DNA from: Pseudodesulfovibrio sp.
GTDB lineage: Bacteria > Desulfobacterota > Desulfovibrionia > Desulfovibrionales > Desulfovibrionaceae
DNA length: 64,000 nucleotides
Direction of reading: 5' to 3'
Assembly: GCA_022712855.1 (NCBI GenBank)
Contig: JAFLJT010000206.1
Coordinates: forward strand, 1 to 64,000
Part shown: positions 25,514 through 35,884 of the stretch, piece by piece
Layout: each line of letters starts with the position of its first letter
How positions within the stretch are numbered: the stretch's first letter is position 1
Program-made: the position numbers and the translations under genes
The notes under the pieces: model-generated
The model's input: only the letters and a program-made list of their open reading frames with translations
What the model was told of the DNA's origin: nothing
Databases searched by the model: none

Positions 25514-27373
25514 CTATTGTTTATTTCCATTTTTCAGCAACGAACTACCAATGTGGCGATAGAAGGCGGATTCGAGAATCAGGGCATTGGTGTCCAGCGT
25601 CAGGGCCGTATTCAATCCGCCGTTGTCATATTTTCCAGCTTGGAATCCTTTCTTCTTTTCTGAGAGCGGCATGAACAGCTCGACGAGCTTGCGCGTGTAT
25701 GCAGTGTTGTAGAGTGCGTCCCACGCAAATACGATTTCGGTTGAGGCCCAGAAAAGGTCTAACTGTTGAGTCGTGTATGGGCTTAGACACTGCCAATCTT
25801 TTTTCCCTCCGTCAGCAATGATGGCGCTTGTCGCAAACCATGGTGCTCGATCGATTCGCCCGTCTCCCGGGGCCGTGGGGATTTTCGTTCGTTCAAACCG
25901 TTTTGCCTGAACCTCGTATATGGCGCGGGCAAGGCGTTCTTCATCATCACCGGTGCGCCCGAATTCAATGAGTGAGAGAACAAATGGCTTTGAAGAAAGG
26001 GATGCTCCAGGACGGGTGTCGTATGGTACGGTTACGCCCATGATTTTTTTCTCTTTGAGGTGGGGGCGGTAGTCTCTGCTTGCCCATGCGTTGAGCCCCC
26101 AAAGACCAAGAGCACGGGCACCATAAGGGCCATATCCGAAGTAGCCTTCAATGGTGATGTTTTCCTTACCCGCCCAGAGGTTGGCTCCGGACAAGTGACC
26201 ATCCTGTACAAGGCGCTCGGTTCGGAATCTCTTGAAAACGGCTTGTGTTGCCGCCTTCAGGCCGGGATGCCTTGTCTCAATGATTTTGAGCCAGAGTAAT
26301 AACCGGGATACATCGATGGCAGACCATCCGAGACCAATGGATGAGGGTGCTTGATCTTCCCCAACCATTCGTGCCGTGTCGGTGAAGTAGAGCTTGTTTG
26401 GGAGTTCATTGTTGTAGAGGTCCATGCTTGCCAGCGTTTGCAGGAGTAGCCGTGTCCTCCGGGAAAAGTCGTCTTTGGTGATGATGGAGAGGCCTTCGGC
26501 ACTGACCAGTGCCGCCAGGGAAGACCCGACTTCCCACATTGTGGTGACAGGATATAAATCCAACCCGTTGAACATACCTGTAGATGGCTGATGGTTACGT
26601 TGGAAATAAGACCAAGCAATGTTGGCGACTCCTCGGAAACTGCCAGGCATCCTTTGTGCGGCAACCTGACTTGCTTTAGCTTGAGATGGCCCGGCCCTGT
26701 CCATTGGGACTACTGGCGGTCGGCCATAGGTATTTCTTGGAGTCGCTACGGATGGACTGGGTAGCGTTCCGGCCAGCCCTCCTTCCGAATATGGAATGAC
26801 TGTGAATCGTTCATCTTTCTTCTCAACGGAATTCCATATTTGGGCCGTAGAGTCGTTCCGCCTGAGTCCCGCTGCTGGTCGCGTATAGTTGGAGAGACCA
26901 AACAGATTCCAGGCGGTTTGTATTCTCCCAACTTCCGGCGGCAGGTTTACTCCAGAGGATATTTCTCCGACTCCGGCAGCGACAGGGGTGGACGCGCCCA
27001 GACTGGCCAGCTTCAGCTTTTGTCCCAACGACTTCTTCACAGCAGACCAGGTGGTTCCGGCTCGTGCGAACTTGGCTGTGGCCATTCCCCATAATTCGTA
27101 AGCTCGGGCATTGCCGCCTTCTTCTGCTGCTTTTGAGGCCATGACATACACGACGCCACGCATTGTCGTGGACAGTTCGCGCATATTCTCCGCTATGTCC
27201 TCGAGGATTATGGATGCCGGGTTATAGTCCTTGCCTTTGTAAAAGGCGACAGCCTCGGCGAATCGTTTGTTCGTTGCCAGAATTACAAGGTCTCTGGTTT
27301 CGGCAGCTAACACAGGAACCGAGAAAGCCAAGACGGTGATTATTAATAAGGAGAGTACGTGTTTGTAGACCAT
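25514..27373 (-). CDS. DUF3131 protein with long N-terminal helical domain
   Basis: 619 residues: a signal peptide (about 1-23), a helical domain and linker (24-245) absent from its paralogues, then DUF3131 (about 250-615). The DUF3131 part opens with AWSYFQRNHQPSTGM and has the W-E/D, L-P-N-x-x-Y and D-x-G/S-R-L-L landmarks shared by all five copies here. The fold is expected to be an alpha/alpha barrel like those of glycan-active enzymes; activity is unproven. GGAGG precedes the start. Confidence 0.85.
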   Translation of the reverse strand: MVYKHVLSLLIITVLAFSVPVLAAETRDLVILATNKRFAEAVAFYKGKDYNPASIILEDIAENMRELSTTMRGVVYVMASKAAEEGGNARAYELWGMATAKFARAGTTWSAVKKSLGQKLKLASLGASTPVAAGVGEISSGVNLPPEVGRIQTAWNLFGLSNYTRPAAGLRRNDSTAQIWNSVEKKDERFTVIPYSEGGLAGTLPSPSVATPRNTYGRPPVVPMDRAGPSQAKASQVAAQRMPGSFRGVANIAWSYFQRNHQPSTGMFNGLDLYPVTTMWEVGSSLAALVSAEGLSIITKDDFSRRTRLLLQTLASMDLYNNELPNKLYFTDTARMVGEDQAPSSIGLGWSAIDVSRLLLWLKIIETRHPGLKAATQAVFKRFRTERLVQDGHLSGANLWAGKENITIEGYFGYGPYGARALGLWGLNAWASRDYRPHLKEKKIMGVTVPYDTRPGASLSSKPFVLSLIEFGRTGDDEERLARAIYEVQAKRFERTKIPTAPGDGRIDRAPWFATSAIIADGGKKDWQCLSPYTTQQLDLFWASTEIVFAWDALYNTAYTRKLVELFMPLSEKKKGFQAGKYDNGGLNTALTLDTNALILESAFYRHIGSSLLKNGNKQ

Positions 27374-27376
27374 AGG

Positions 27377-28789
27377 CTAATCCTCCCTCTCTCTTTGAGG
27401 TAGACAGCGGGGATAGTCGCTCATGGGAAGCTGTTTTCGCACATAGAAGTCAATATAGCTCGGCTCGTTTCGCAGGCGAACCAGTTGTCCTTTGAGATTG
27501 TGCAGAATTGCTTCGAGAACCATGGCATTCGTCTCCAACACGATGACCTTGTTGATGCGCCAGTTCTTCTCGTAGCGTCCTTCATACCAACCGCGCCCCT
27601 CTTCGTAGAAGCAGCATGAGGCGGCTGCGAGCAGGAAACGGCTGTATGGGGTGTCCCAGAGAGACCACATGCCGAAGATCGCGCGGGTCGAAAGAACGGA
27701 GAGGTCATAACGTAGTTGACCTGACCGGGATATTGTGGGCCAGAGACGGCCTTCGGCGGTGATCGTTCCGATGATTGCATAAGGAGGTCGGTCGATGCCG
27801 TTTTCGCTTCGGGCAGTCATTATGCCTTCTCGTCGATACCTCTCTTCTTGAACCTCGTAGATGTTCTTGGCGATTTCTTTGCGGTCAAGGGCATCGTCCC
27901 CTTTGGCGTGTTGTTCCGGGAGCGAGTCGTCGCTCCAGTCGAACTCCATTCCTTCAAGCAGGAAAGGCGTGCTTGTCAGATATATTGGGGCCCCTGTCTC
28001 TATTGACGTACGTGGGTCGTAAGGAATCTGTTTGCCGTAGATATCGATGTATCTGAGCGGGGAAGTGACCGAGGACTTCACTGGTAATCCCCAGAGACGG
28101 TAACCACGCGCTGCGTATGCCTCCCATCCCAAACGGCCTTCAACTCGAAGTGCGGTCTGTCCGTCTGATTTCAGTCCGCTTTGCAGTTGCCCGTCTTTGC
28201 CGAGGGCCATACAGAAATTCCACCTGAGTACGGCGCGGTCAACGCCTTCGGCAAAGAGCGGATATTCTTCCTTGAGCGCTTTAAGCCAGATAAGCAGACG
28301 GCCTATATCGAGTCCTGAGAAACCTGCAGAACCGGGTTGCATGTCGAAGCCGACCATACGCCCGGTTGAGGTGTTGTAGATGAGGTTGGGGAGTTCCCCG
28401 GCATAGAGTTCCATGGAGTTGAGCCATTCCACCAGCTTGCCGACCCGCTGACAGAAAACTTTTTCATCGACGATTTCCATCTGGTGGGCAGCCATCAGCG
28501 CTGACAGATAGGCAGCAACTTCGCCGATGGAAGTGTATGGGTAATTCTCGGCAGCGTTAACCAAGCCAGTGTTCGGGTGATAGTTGTTTTCGAAATATGC
28601 CCATGCAGTTTCTGAAAAGAGCCGTCCTTCTTCTGTGAGATCATTGCAGGCCACCAATTGAGGCGCGTCTCCAGGACGTGGTTGTTGCGCTCCACAGTCG
28701 ATTCCCCGGTACAGGGCTCCGCAGCCTCCGGCTGTCAGCAGCAGGAGGCAGAGGGAAGGAAGTATGAATATATATGTCAGTCGCGTCAT
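27377..28789 (-). CDS. DUF3131 lipoprotein
   Basis: 470 residues with a lipobox (LTAGGC) at about residues 18-23 and a DUF3131 domain over most of the rest (AWAYFENNYHPNTGLV, LPNLIYN, DIGRLLIWL). Three nt separate it from the next gene. It is one of five DUF3131 paralogues in a row interrupted only by the 31653 gene. Likely anchored to a membrane leaflet facing the periplasm. Confidence 0.87.
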   Translation of the reverse strand: MTRLTYIFILPSLCLLLLTAGGCGALYRGIDCGAQQPRPGDAPQLVACNDLTEEGRLFSETAWAYFENNYHPNTGLVNAAENYPYTSIGEVAAYLSALMAAHQMEIVDEKVFCQRVGKLVEWLNSMELYAGELPNLIYNTSTGRMVGFDMQPGSAGFSGLDIGRLLIWLKALKEEYPLFAEGVDRAVLRWNFCMALGKDGQLQSGLKSDGQTALRVEGRLGWEAYAARGYRLWGLPVKSSVTSPLRYIDIYGKQIPYDPRTSIETGAPIYLTSTPFLLEGMEFDWSDDSLPEQHAKGDDALDRKEIAKNIYEVQEERYRREGIMTARSENGIDRPPYAIIGTITAEGRLWPTISRSGQLRYDLSVLSTRAIFGMWSLWDTPYSRFLLAAASCCFYEEGRGWYEGRYEKNWRINKVIVLETNAMVLEAILHNLKGQLVRLRNEPSYIDFYVRKQLPMSDYPRCLPQRERED

Positions 28790-28799
28790 GCGGGCTCCA

Positions 28800-30209
28800 T
28801 CAGGGGTCGAACTTGTGGATGGTTATGGACGGTTGGTATTTCCAAGGCGGCAAAGCCTTACGTGGCAGAGTGTTTTTTTTGAAGAATTTATCCCAATGAC
28901 TCTCCAGCCCGCTGTATACAAGGAGTTTTCCCGTGGTCTTGTAGAGCAGAATTTCTAAAATTACGCCGTTGCCATTGAGCGTGATGGCTTTGTTCAGGAG
29001 GCCCGTTTCTTCGAATCTCCCAACGTAAAATCCTTTCCCAGGTTCGTAGAGAGCGGTAACAGCCTCGGCTAACAGGTCCGTGTAGTCGGACTTGAACAGA
29101 ACCCATAATCCCATGGCGGCTTTGGTGTTCAGGCAGGCTAGTTCGGGCATGGGTTTCCCTTCATGACTGAGCGTCGCCCAAGGGGTGCCGTAGCCCAGGA
29201 TGGTGCCGTAGACGAAGTAGGGTGGTTTATCCACAGCATCTTCGGTTCGGGCGGTGAGAATGCCGGTGTTCAGGAATCTCGCTTCTTGTGCTTTGTAGAT
29301 TTGCCACGCAAATCTTGCTTGAATGGGGTCACTGTGTATTTTCAGATTGGTGTTGGTGTCTCCCGGCAGGTCCCAATTGTGTTCAATACCATCGAGTACG
29401 TAGCTTTCAGAAACCACGAAGTTGGGGGCGTGAAGGTTTTCGGGGTCCCTTGCGTCAAAAGGAACCTGGAAACCATAGACTGTGATAGTTGAATACGGTT
29501 CGGCGACCGATGCGGCGTCGGTGTTGGCTCCCCAAAGGGCGAATCCCCGCGCTGCATATTCCTCGTAACCCAACCGGCCTTCGGCGTAGTGGATCAAGTT
29601 GTTTTCATCCCGTTGGTAATAGCTCGCTCCGAACATTGTGCCATCGCGGTCAAGAAGTTTGGACCAGTTCCACCGCATGACGCCTTTGTCTACTAATTCA
29701 CTGTATGCCGGATAGCGTTCTTTGAGAATTTTCAGCCATGTCAGCAATCTTCCGAGATCAAGCGCTGACCATCCGAGTTCGCCTGGTTCATTGGCCCAGT
29801 CTACCATCCGTCCATTGTCGGCACTGTAAAACTGGTTTGGAAGGTCGCCTCGGAATAGTTCCATTGAAATGAACCAACGCAGGATCTTCCGAATGCGTGA
29901 GTCGAATTCCCTCTCATCGATCAGATTCAGCTGATGAGCGGAAATGATGGCCGCGATGTGGGCCGATAGATCCCACATGGTGAAGGGCGCGTAATTGGGT
30001 TGAGCCCCGGAAAGTCCCGTCTCCTGATTGACGTTGTTCTGGAAATAGTTCCAGGCGATTTCTGCCCACTGTCTTTCATTGGCGGTGAGCGGCCCTTGTC
30101 TCGGAATCTGCTTTTCGGCAGGTCTGATTGGGGCACATAGAGCCGGAGAGCCTGTTCCCAAGATTGCTGCGATCAATAGGATTGCGAGGAATATACGGGG
30201 GATGCTCAT
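28800..30209 (-). CDS. DUF3131 protein, exported
   Basis: 469 residues: a signal peptide (about 1-26) with no lipobox Cys, then DUF3131 (AWNYFQNNVNQETGL, LPNQFYS, DLGRLLTWL). Start overlaps the upstream stop by ATGA, so the two are translationally coupled. The aromatic/acidic landmarks that line the cleft in the other copies are kept. Confidence 0.87.
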   Translation of the reverse strand: MSIPRIFLAILLIAAILGTGSPALCAPIRPAEKQIPRQGPLTANERQWAEIAWNYFQNNVNQETGLSGAQPNYAPFTMWDLSAHIAAIISAHQLNLIDEREFDSRIRKILRWFISMELFRGDLPNQFYSADNGRMVDWANEPGELGWSALDLGRLLTWLKILKERYPAYSELVDKGVMRWNWSKLLDRDGTMFGASYYQRDENNLIHYAEGRLGYEEYAARGFALWGANTDAASVAEPYSTITVYGFQVPFDARDPENLHAPNFVVSESYVLDGIEHNWDLPGDTNTNLKIHSDPIQARFAWQIYKAQEARFLNTGILTARTEDAVDKPPYFVYGTILGYGTPWATLSHEGKPMPELACLNTKAAMGLWVLFKSDYTDLLAEAVTALYEPGKGFYVGRFEETGLLNKAITLNGNGVILEILLYKTTGKLLVYSGLESHWDKFFKKNTLPRKALPPWKYQPSITIHKFDP

Positions 30210-31648
30210 GGGGTTGGCCTCGTTTTTTCATTTTCCAGCAACGGTTGGAATTCTCTCTGATATCTGGACGGAGGGAGTCCTTGTTGCTCGAAATTCTTGC
30301 TCTCCAGTAGTTTTTCCCAATAACCATGAGTGTCGGGCTGGCTGTACAATACCCCGGTAGCCTTAAATGCCAGCGCCTCCAGAATGATGGCGTTGCAGTC
30401 CAGTGTGATGGCACGGTTGGTTGAGCCATCTTTCTCGTATATCCCGGCGAACCATCCGCCGTATTCATCGTACTTGGGAGCCAGGGCGTTAATGAGGGCG
30501 TCTGTATACGGGCTGTCGTAAAGTGCCCACATTGCATAGGCTGCCTTGGTGGATATGGCTGCAGCATCAGGAACGGGATTTCCTCTGCTATCGAGTGAGA
30601 CAAAGGGAACTCCTTGGGCATACAGCGAGTCTATTAAGTAGTAAGGAGAGCGGTCCATAATGTGTGGATCACGGGCTGTCAGTCGTCCCTGTTGTGAATA
30701 ACGAGCTTCCTGCACGAGATAGATGGCATCGGCCAGCTCTCTCATGGGAGTAGAGGAAGTGGTCTGGTTTTCAGTGTGAGGAACGACAAAGCCGAATTCA
30801 AGTCCCGCCAGCATTCCCATGCCAGTCGTTACGGCTCCAATCTGCGGTGGGTCTCCGGTCGGGCGGTTGTCGAAAGGCAACCAGTGGCCGAGAATGGTGA
30901 TGGCTGACCTATGATTCATTTTCAACGACTCATGGCCATTAAATCCCCACAGCTTAAATCCTATTGCAGCGTATTGTTGCAGGCCGAGGCGTCCTTGGCG
31001 GAAAAGTGTCACTTTGCCGTCGGAAGCGGCGGTAGCACCGTGGAGTAATCCATCGCTGTCCAACACATGCCGGAAATTGAACCGTAGGACTATTTTATCG
31101 ACGGTCGTGGAATGCGTGATGAATTCATTTCGAACAATACGAAGCCATATGAGTAGCCGGCCTATATCTATGGCGGAGAAACCAGCTTGGCCTGGCTGCC
31201 CATCGTTTTGAATCAATCCACCTGTTCGAGCGTTGTAAAACTTGTTTGGCAAACCATAATCGTTGAGTTCCATTGTGTTCAGCCAATAGATGACCGCTGT
31301 CATTCGACGATCGAAAGTTATCTCATCCAGCACACCGATTCGTTTGGCAGAAACCAAGGCGGCAAGGTAGCTGCCGATGTCCCACATGGTCACAGTGTCG
31401 CTCCCGACAGCACCTTGCGGTATTCCTGTTTCCGGAAAGATGGTTCGGTCGAAGTATGCCCATGCTCTGCTGGCCGTCTGTATCTCGGATTCCAAGAGCT
31501 GACCTTGTCTGATGGGAATGTCTACAGTGGACGAAACAGGAGCAAACATCATCGCCTGATTCTGCTCGTGATAGTGGCATGCACTAAGAAGCGCGGCGAT
31601 GAGCAGCCAGGAGACTATGCTTGATCGTATGAAAGAGGAGAGTCTCAT
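30206..31648 (-). CDS. DUF3131 lipoprotein
   Basis: 480 residues with a signal peptide ending at a lipobox (LLSAC, about residue 24) and a DUF3131 domain (AWAYFDRTIFPETGI, LPNKFYN, DIGRLLIWL). Begins 4 nt after the stop of the 31653 gene. Same family and orientation as its neighbours. Confidence 0.87.
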   Translation of the reverse strand: MRLSSFIRSSIVSWLLIAALLSACHYHEQNQAMMFAPVSSTVDIPIRQGQLLESEIQTASRAWAYFDRTIFPETGIPQGAVGSDTVTMWDIGSYLAALVSAKRIGVLDEITFDRRMTAVIYWLNTMELNDYGLPNKFYNARTGGLIQNDGQPGQAGFSAIDIGRLLIWLRIVRNEFITHSTTVDKIVLRFNFRHVLDSDGLLHGATAASDGKVTLFRQGRLGLQQYAAIGFKLWGFNGHESLKMNHRSAITILGHWLPFDNRPTGDPPQIGAVTTGMGMLAGLEFGFVVPHTENQTTSSTPMRELADAIYLVQEARYSQQGRLTARDPHIMDRSPYYLIDSLYAQGVPFVSLDSRGNPVPDAAAISTKAAYAMWALYDSPYTDALINALAPKYDEYGGWFAGIYEKDGSTNRAITLDCNAIILEALAFKATGVLYSQPDTHGYWEKLLESKNFEQQGLPPSRYQREFQPLLENEKTRPTP

Positions 31649-31652
31649 AACA

Positions 31653-32702
31653 TTACCCTCCCCAATCCTTTTGGTTGGGGCCCCAGGGAGACCTCGTCCG
31701 ACTTGGCTTTTTTTTCTTTTTTTTGGATTCTCCGGTTATGAAGTCGGTTATCGCTTCGACATCAAGGTTGTAACCTATGAAAATACTGCCGTCAGAGAAG
31801 TCGCCGCCCTTTTCTGGACTCCATGGGAAAGAGTTTGGGGCATAGCTGCTGTACGCAACGATGAACCCTCCAGGGGACCAGTCGTAATAGCCGAATCCGT
31901 ATATGAAGTCCGGGTCGCTAATGGAATGCTTCGATGAATCCGGATAGATATTCGCTTGACCCCAAAAACTGAATTTATCCCAGATTGGTACCGACAATCC
32001 CAGGCCAAACCATTGCTTCCACCATTTGCCTGATTCGTATTCCGGTGACAGGTTATGGGATGCCCAACCCAGAATGCTGGCATCTTCGGAAGGATGGAGA
32101 AATTTGGTTACCGACTCTGGCATTTCGTATCGGTACGTAGTGGTGATGGTGCCAGCATTGATGTCTGTGAATTCCTCTCCCGCTTTCGGGTTGAGACGGT
32201 TGCCTGAATAATTGGCGTATTCCAGACTCAAGGTGTCTGGTGCGTAACTGGCAACTCCGAAACTATAGCTGAAATCTGGCTCATACGCCTGTTGGTATGA
32301 AGGTTCCATGTATTGATAGAATGTGAACCTGGCATAATATGGCGATATCCCATTGAAAGAGAGTGTTTCGGTAAAGGCCTGTTTGTGGATTTTTTTCTGG
32401 CGAGAGCCATTCCTGTGCTCCTGCCACGATGGTGCTATTGAAGTGGTGTAGCCCACGTTGACGGAAATCTCTCGAGCGATGGCGTCGCCAAGAGATGAAG
32501 CCGGTTCTTCATGGCGGCTGGTGTCGATGGTAAACGAGCGGGAAAGCATGTTTGCTAAACTCCATGACGGCTCGTCTTCAATTGCGGTGCTCAGTCCGGG
32601 CTGGGGGATGCTTTTGATGTAAGGATCATCAGCTTCCGCAAGGCATGACGACCACCACAACATGCTCAATAAGAATATTGGTATTGCTATCTTTATCGTC
32701 AT
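31653..32702 (-). CDS. Exported beta-rich protein, possible outer-membrane channel or anchor
   Basis: About 349 residues. A signal peptide, then a Tyr/Ser/Gly-rich sequence with alternating hydrophobic stretches typical of beta-barrels, and a Lys-rich tail (KKKKKKPSR) near the end. I recognise no family. A GTG at 32708 is an alternative start. Being embedded among DUF3131 genes it is a candidate outer-membrane exporter or a surface anchor for the polymer; this is inference. Confidence 0.55.
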   Translation of the reverse strand: MTIKIAIPIFLLSMLWWSSCLAEADDPYIKSIPQPGLSTAIEDEPSWSLANMLSRSFTIDTSRHEEPASSLGDAIAREISVNVGYTTSIAPSWQEHRNGSRQKKIHKQAFTETLSFNGISPYYARFTFYQYMEPSYQQAYEPDFSYSFGVASYAPDTLSLEYANYSGNRLNPKAGEEFTDINAGTITTTYRYEMPESVTKFLHPSEDASILGWASHNLSPEYESGKWWKQWFGLGLSVPIWDKFSFWGQANIYPDSSKHSISDPDFIYGFGYYDWSPGGFIVAYSSYAPNSFPWSPEKGGDFSDGSIFIGYNLDVEAITDFITGESKKKKKKPSRTRSPWGPNQKDWGG

Positions 32703-32714
32703 TGACACGGCTCT

Positions 32715-34052
32715 TTACTTTCGGCCCTGAATCTTCAGATACGGTCCAAAGACCTTGAAGTGCAGGGTTTCGAGGATGACGCCGTTGGTGTTGCAGGTAA
32801 TGGCCTTGTTGATGCGGCCATCACTTTCGTAAGTCCCTGCGTAGAATCCATCATCCTCCGTTTGCAGCGTGCGTGCTTTTTCCAAAAGAATAGGGCTATA
32901 ATCTGTAGCGTAGAGGTAGGCCCATCCATAAGCACCCTTGGTGCTTATGGTTCTCCAGTCCTCCGAGCGAAGTCCGTCGCTTGTCAGACTTGCCCAGGGG
33001 ATGCCGTCGCCAAACACCGTGTTGTAGACAAAATAAGGGTCTTCATCGAGGGCGGTTTCCGTTACGGCCGTGACAATCCCAGTTCGTTCAAATCGTTTTT
33101 TTTGCGCCAGATAGACACGATAGGAAAACTCTCGAGAGTAATGATCCCACCCGAATTCCAAGCCGTCGAGAATATATGGCTCACTCAGGGTGTATGTGTG
33201 AGCGCCGAACCGGCTCGGCGATCGAAGATCGACCGGGACTTCGACTCCTTCCACGTCGACAAATCCGGTATAGTCCAGATAATTATAAGCTTGGCTAATG
33301 TCGAAGCCGAGAAGGGCGAATGATTTGGAGACGTATTCTTCGTATCCGAGTCGTCCTTCCTGATGGACCTCCTCGCGGCCAGCACTCCGACTTGTGCCGT
33401 ACATGACCCCGTCGCGGAACATGCGTTCAAACTTCCAGCGGGAGACTATCGCACGAACCTTGGGTGTGAACTCGCCGTATTCGTAAAGGAGAACATTGAG
33501 TGGCACGCACAGTCTGCCGATATCGATTGCACTCCAGCCGATGCCTTTTTCGGTTGACTGGTTCTGGTAGTCGGTCATCGAAAGAGTTTGTGTGTTGTAT
33601 GTCTTGTTCGGTAGCTCGTCATTGTACAGGGGGATTCGAATGAGGGAATCCAAAGCGTTATCAATGCGTCGCTTGAATTCTTCCTCGGCTATGATGTCGA
33701 GTCGGTATGCTGCGATGGTTGCGAGCAGATAGCTCGAAGTATCCCAGAGAGTCGTGAAGCTGAATCCTTTGACCGAATCTGCCAGCCCTGTCTGAGTGTT
33801 GGTGTTGTTTTCGAAATAGTTCCAGGCCTTCTGGGCTATCAGGTGTTCGGCTTCGGTGAGAGGACCATGTTGTGCAGGGGGGATGTCGTCTGTCATCTCC
33901 ATTTGGATCACGGTGTCGGTTGCGATTTCAATTGTGTCCACCCCGAGGTGACTGAGATCTGTCAGCATGAAGATGATGATTCCCGTGGTCAGAAGACCGA
34001 GGATGATCGCGATCTGGCTTCGCGCTTGGAGCATGGCTTCTTTGAACTGCAT
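32715..34052 (-). CDS. DUF3131 protein with N-terminal membrane anchor
   Basis: 445 residues: one N-terminal membrane helix (about 12-34) that looks uncleaved, then DUF3131 (AWNYFENNTNTQTGL, LPNKTYN, DIGRLCVPL). The L-L of the usual RLL is C-V here. Starts 6 nt after the stop of the GT2 synthase gene. It is the copy nearest the synthase and so the best candidate for direct contact with it. Confidence 0.87.
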   Translation of the reverse strand: MQFKEAMLQARSQIAIILGLLTTGIIIFMLTDLSHLGVDTIEIATDTVIQMEMTDDIPPAQHGPLTEAEHLIAQKAWNYFENNTNTQTGLADSVKGFSFTTLWDTSSYLLATIAAYRLDIIAEEEFKRRIDNALDSLIRIPLYNDELPNKTYNTQTLSMTDYQNQSTEKGIGWSAIDIGRLCVPLNVLLYEYGEFTPKVRAIVSRWKFERMFRDGVMYGTSRSAGREEVHQEGRLGYEEYVSKSFALLGFDISQAYNYLDYTGFVDVEGVEVPVDLRSPSRFGAHTYTLSEPYILDGLEFGWDHYSREFSYRVYLAQKKRFERTGIVTAVTETALDEDPYFVYNTVFGDGIPWASLTSDGLRSEDWRTISTKGAYGWAYLYATDYSPILLEKARTLQTEDDGFYAGTYESDGRINKAITCNTNGVILETLHFKVFGPYLKIQGRK

Positions 34053-34058
34053 AGATGA

Positions 34059-35867
34059 TTATCCCACACTCTCGTTATTGGACCACAGTGCCGCCCTGAC
34101 GATCACGATCAGGGAGTTCATGTTGAGTAATGACCAGAACCCCGCAATGATGAAGCCCAAGAGGTCATATTCGTACCCCAAGGCTATTCTGCCGAGATAC
34201 CAGAGAATTCCAAGAATGTTCAGTGCGATCATGATTATTTGTGGGATGACCAGGTTAAGGTAGGTCCGTTGCTCGCTGGTCTTGGGTGTGACCTTGAATT
34301 TAACCTCGTCTCCTTTGAGTACTGTCCATATCGCTTTGAGATTGAGTGGGAAGAAGGCCACGTAGTATTGGACATCTCGCAACGTGTTCACTCCCCAGGT
34401 TCCAATCATGAAGGTGAACTGGCTGATGATCTGGAATGAGAGAATGTGAATGAAGAAGTCGAGATCAAATCCGTTCACCGGCACGATGTTCGTGAAGAAG
34501 AAAATGGGTGGTGTGATGAGAAATATGACCATCCAGAATGCGGCGAAATAAGAGAATGTCGATGCGAAGTACATGCTCTTTTGTCCGGGTGAAAGACTTG
34601 CCTTTCCGAGGGGGTTGTCGCGACGCAACAGGTCGAGTGTTCCCCCGGCATATTTGAAACTTTGTGTCAGGTATGCCAGGGCATCCTGGGGAGACAGCAT
34701 TTTGGATACGATTTCTGGGTGATAGACTGATTTCCATTGATGGGTCTGATCCGCATGGAGCAGCAGGGAAGTGTAGATGTCCTCAGAGACATGATACTTG
34801 TAAGGAGTGATTTCCGTCTCGGCCATGAATGCCCGACGGGCACCAAATTCCAGTGCATCCCGAAGTTCTTCGGATTCCATCTCCGGCGTCACGTTGTTGA
34901 TGTGGTTTTCCATCTCCTCCCCATAACGGATCAGCGCCGCACGCTGTACAGCCTCTCGCCTGTGAAGGGAACCTGCGCCGCAGCAGAACGTGGCGTTGTG
35001 ATTCATCCGTCTTCTGAGGATGCAGTCATAAAACATTCTGGGGTCGCTTCCGAAGAGGTCCTGATTCACCTTGACGGGTCCTATCAACTTTTCGATAGCT
35101 CCTCCGAGCCGCCCACCCAATTGGCCGAACCTCTGCGAGATCCAGTCCTTGAGTCGTGTCCCCTCGATAGTGTCGTAGAACCATTGCGGGGTCTGTACCC
35201 AAGCCACGTCGGGATCTCGGAAATAGCCAAGCGTGTTCTCAAGAAAGTTCGGAAACGGGCGCGTGTCCGCATCGAGTATCACGAGGATGTCCCCTGAAGT
35301 CCTTTCCATGGCGTTTCGAAGGTTTCCGGCCTTGAAGCCCCGGTTGTCCTCGCGCGTGATGTAGCCCACGTCCTCACTTTCGGCCACGGCTCGCATTTCA
35401 TCACGCTTCCCATCGTCCAGGACATGGATTTTTACTTCAACCGGTGGCGGGCAACGCATTTGTTTTGTATCCCGGATACTATATCTGACGAGTTCTGGCT
35501 CCTCTGTGTAAGTCGGTAGAAATACATCGACCTGCAGCGGACGGTTCTCGGAGAGTTTGTCCGATGTGGCCAAGATATCATTGGCATACAACGCCGGCGG
35601 GCCGCTCGGCACGTCCTTGTGTTTCCACAGGTTGACGATGAAGAGCGTCGTACTGAGAAAAGCCATGGTTTCGGCAAGCGCCAATGGAATAGCGAACCAC
35701 AACGCCTCGGTGTTAAGGGAGTAAAACCAGCGCCAGTGGAAATACCAGATGCCTATGCCAATATTGATGGTGGCAAGATATTGGTACAGAAATTCCCTCC
35801 ATGGCGAGTAGGGGACTGCCGTGTAAGGTTTCCTGTGTTCATATTTTGAAAAATAGAACTGTTCCAT
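34059..35867 (-). CDS. BcsA-like family 2 glycosyltransferase (polysaccharide synthase), no PilZ domain
   Basis: 602 residues: N-terminal helices (about 28-80), a cytoplasmic GT-A domain (about 110-390) and four C-terminal helices. Catalytic motifs: DDG at 151-153, DAD at 199-201, FCCGAG at 294-299, and SED at 361-363 in place of TED. The QxxRW motif that grips the growing chain is QSFKY at 402-406. It ends after the last helix, so the c-di-GMP-binding PilZ domain of cellulose synthase is absent. Probably the polymerase of the cluster; which sugar it uses is unknown. Confidence 0.85.
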   Translation of the reverse strand: MEQFYFSKYEHRKPYTAVPYSPWREFLYQYLATINIGIGIWYFHWRWFYSLNTEALWFAIPLALAETMAFLSTTLFIVNLWKHKDVPSGPPALYANDILATSDKLSENRPLQVDVFLPTYTEEPELVRYSIRDTKQMRCPPPVEVKIHVLDDGKRDEMRAVAESEDVGYITREDNRGFKAGNLRNAMERTSGDILVILDADTRPFPNFLENTLGYFRDPDVAWVQTPQWFYDTIEGTRLKDWISQRFGQLGGRLGGAIEKLIGPVKVNQDLFGSDPRMFYDCILRRRMNHNATFCCGAGSLHRREAVQRAALIRYGEEMENHINNVTPEMESEELRDALEFGARRAFMAETEITPYKYHVSEDIYTSLLLHADQTHQWKSVYHPEIVSKMLSPQDALAYLTQSFKYAGGTLDLLRRDNPLGKASLSPGQKSMYFASTFSYFAAFWMVIFLITPPIFFFTNIVPVNGFDLDFFIHILSFQIISQFTFMIGTWGVNTLRDVQYYVAFFPLNLKAIWTVLKGDEVKFKVTPKTSEQRTYLNLVIPQIIMIALNILGILWYLGRIALGYEYDLLGFIIAGFWSLLNMNSLIVIVRAALWSNNESVG

Positions 35868-35884
35868 ACTAAACTCTGGTGTAT

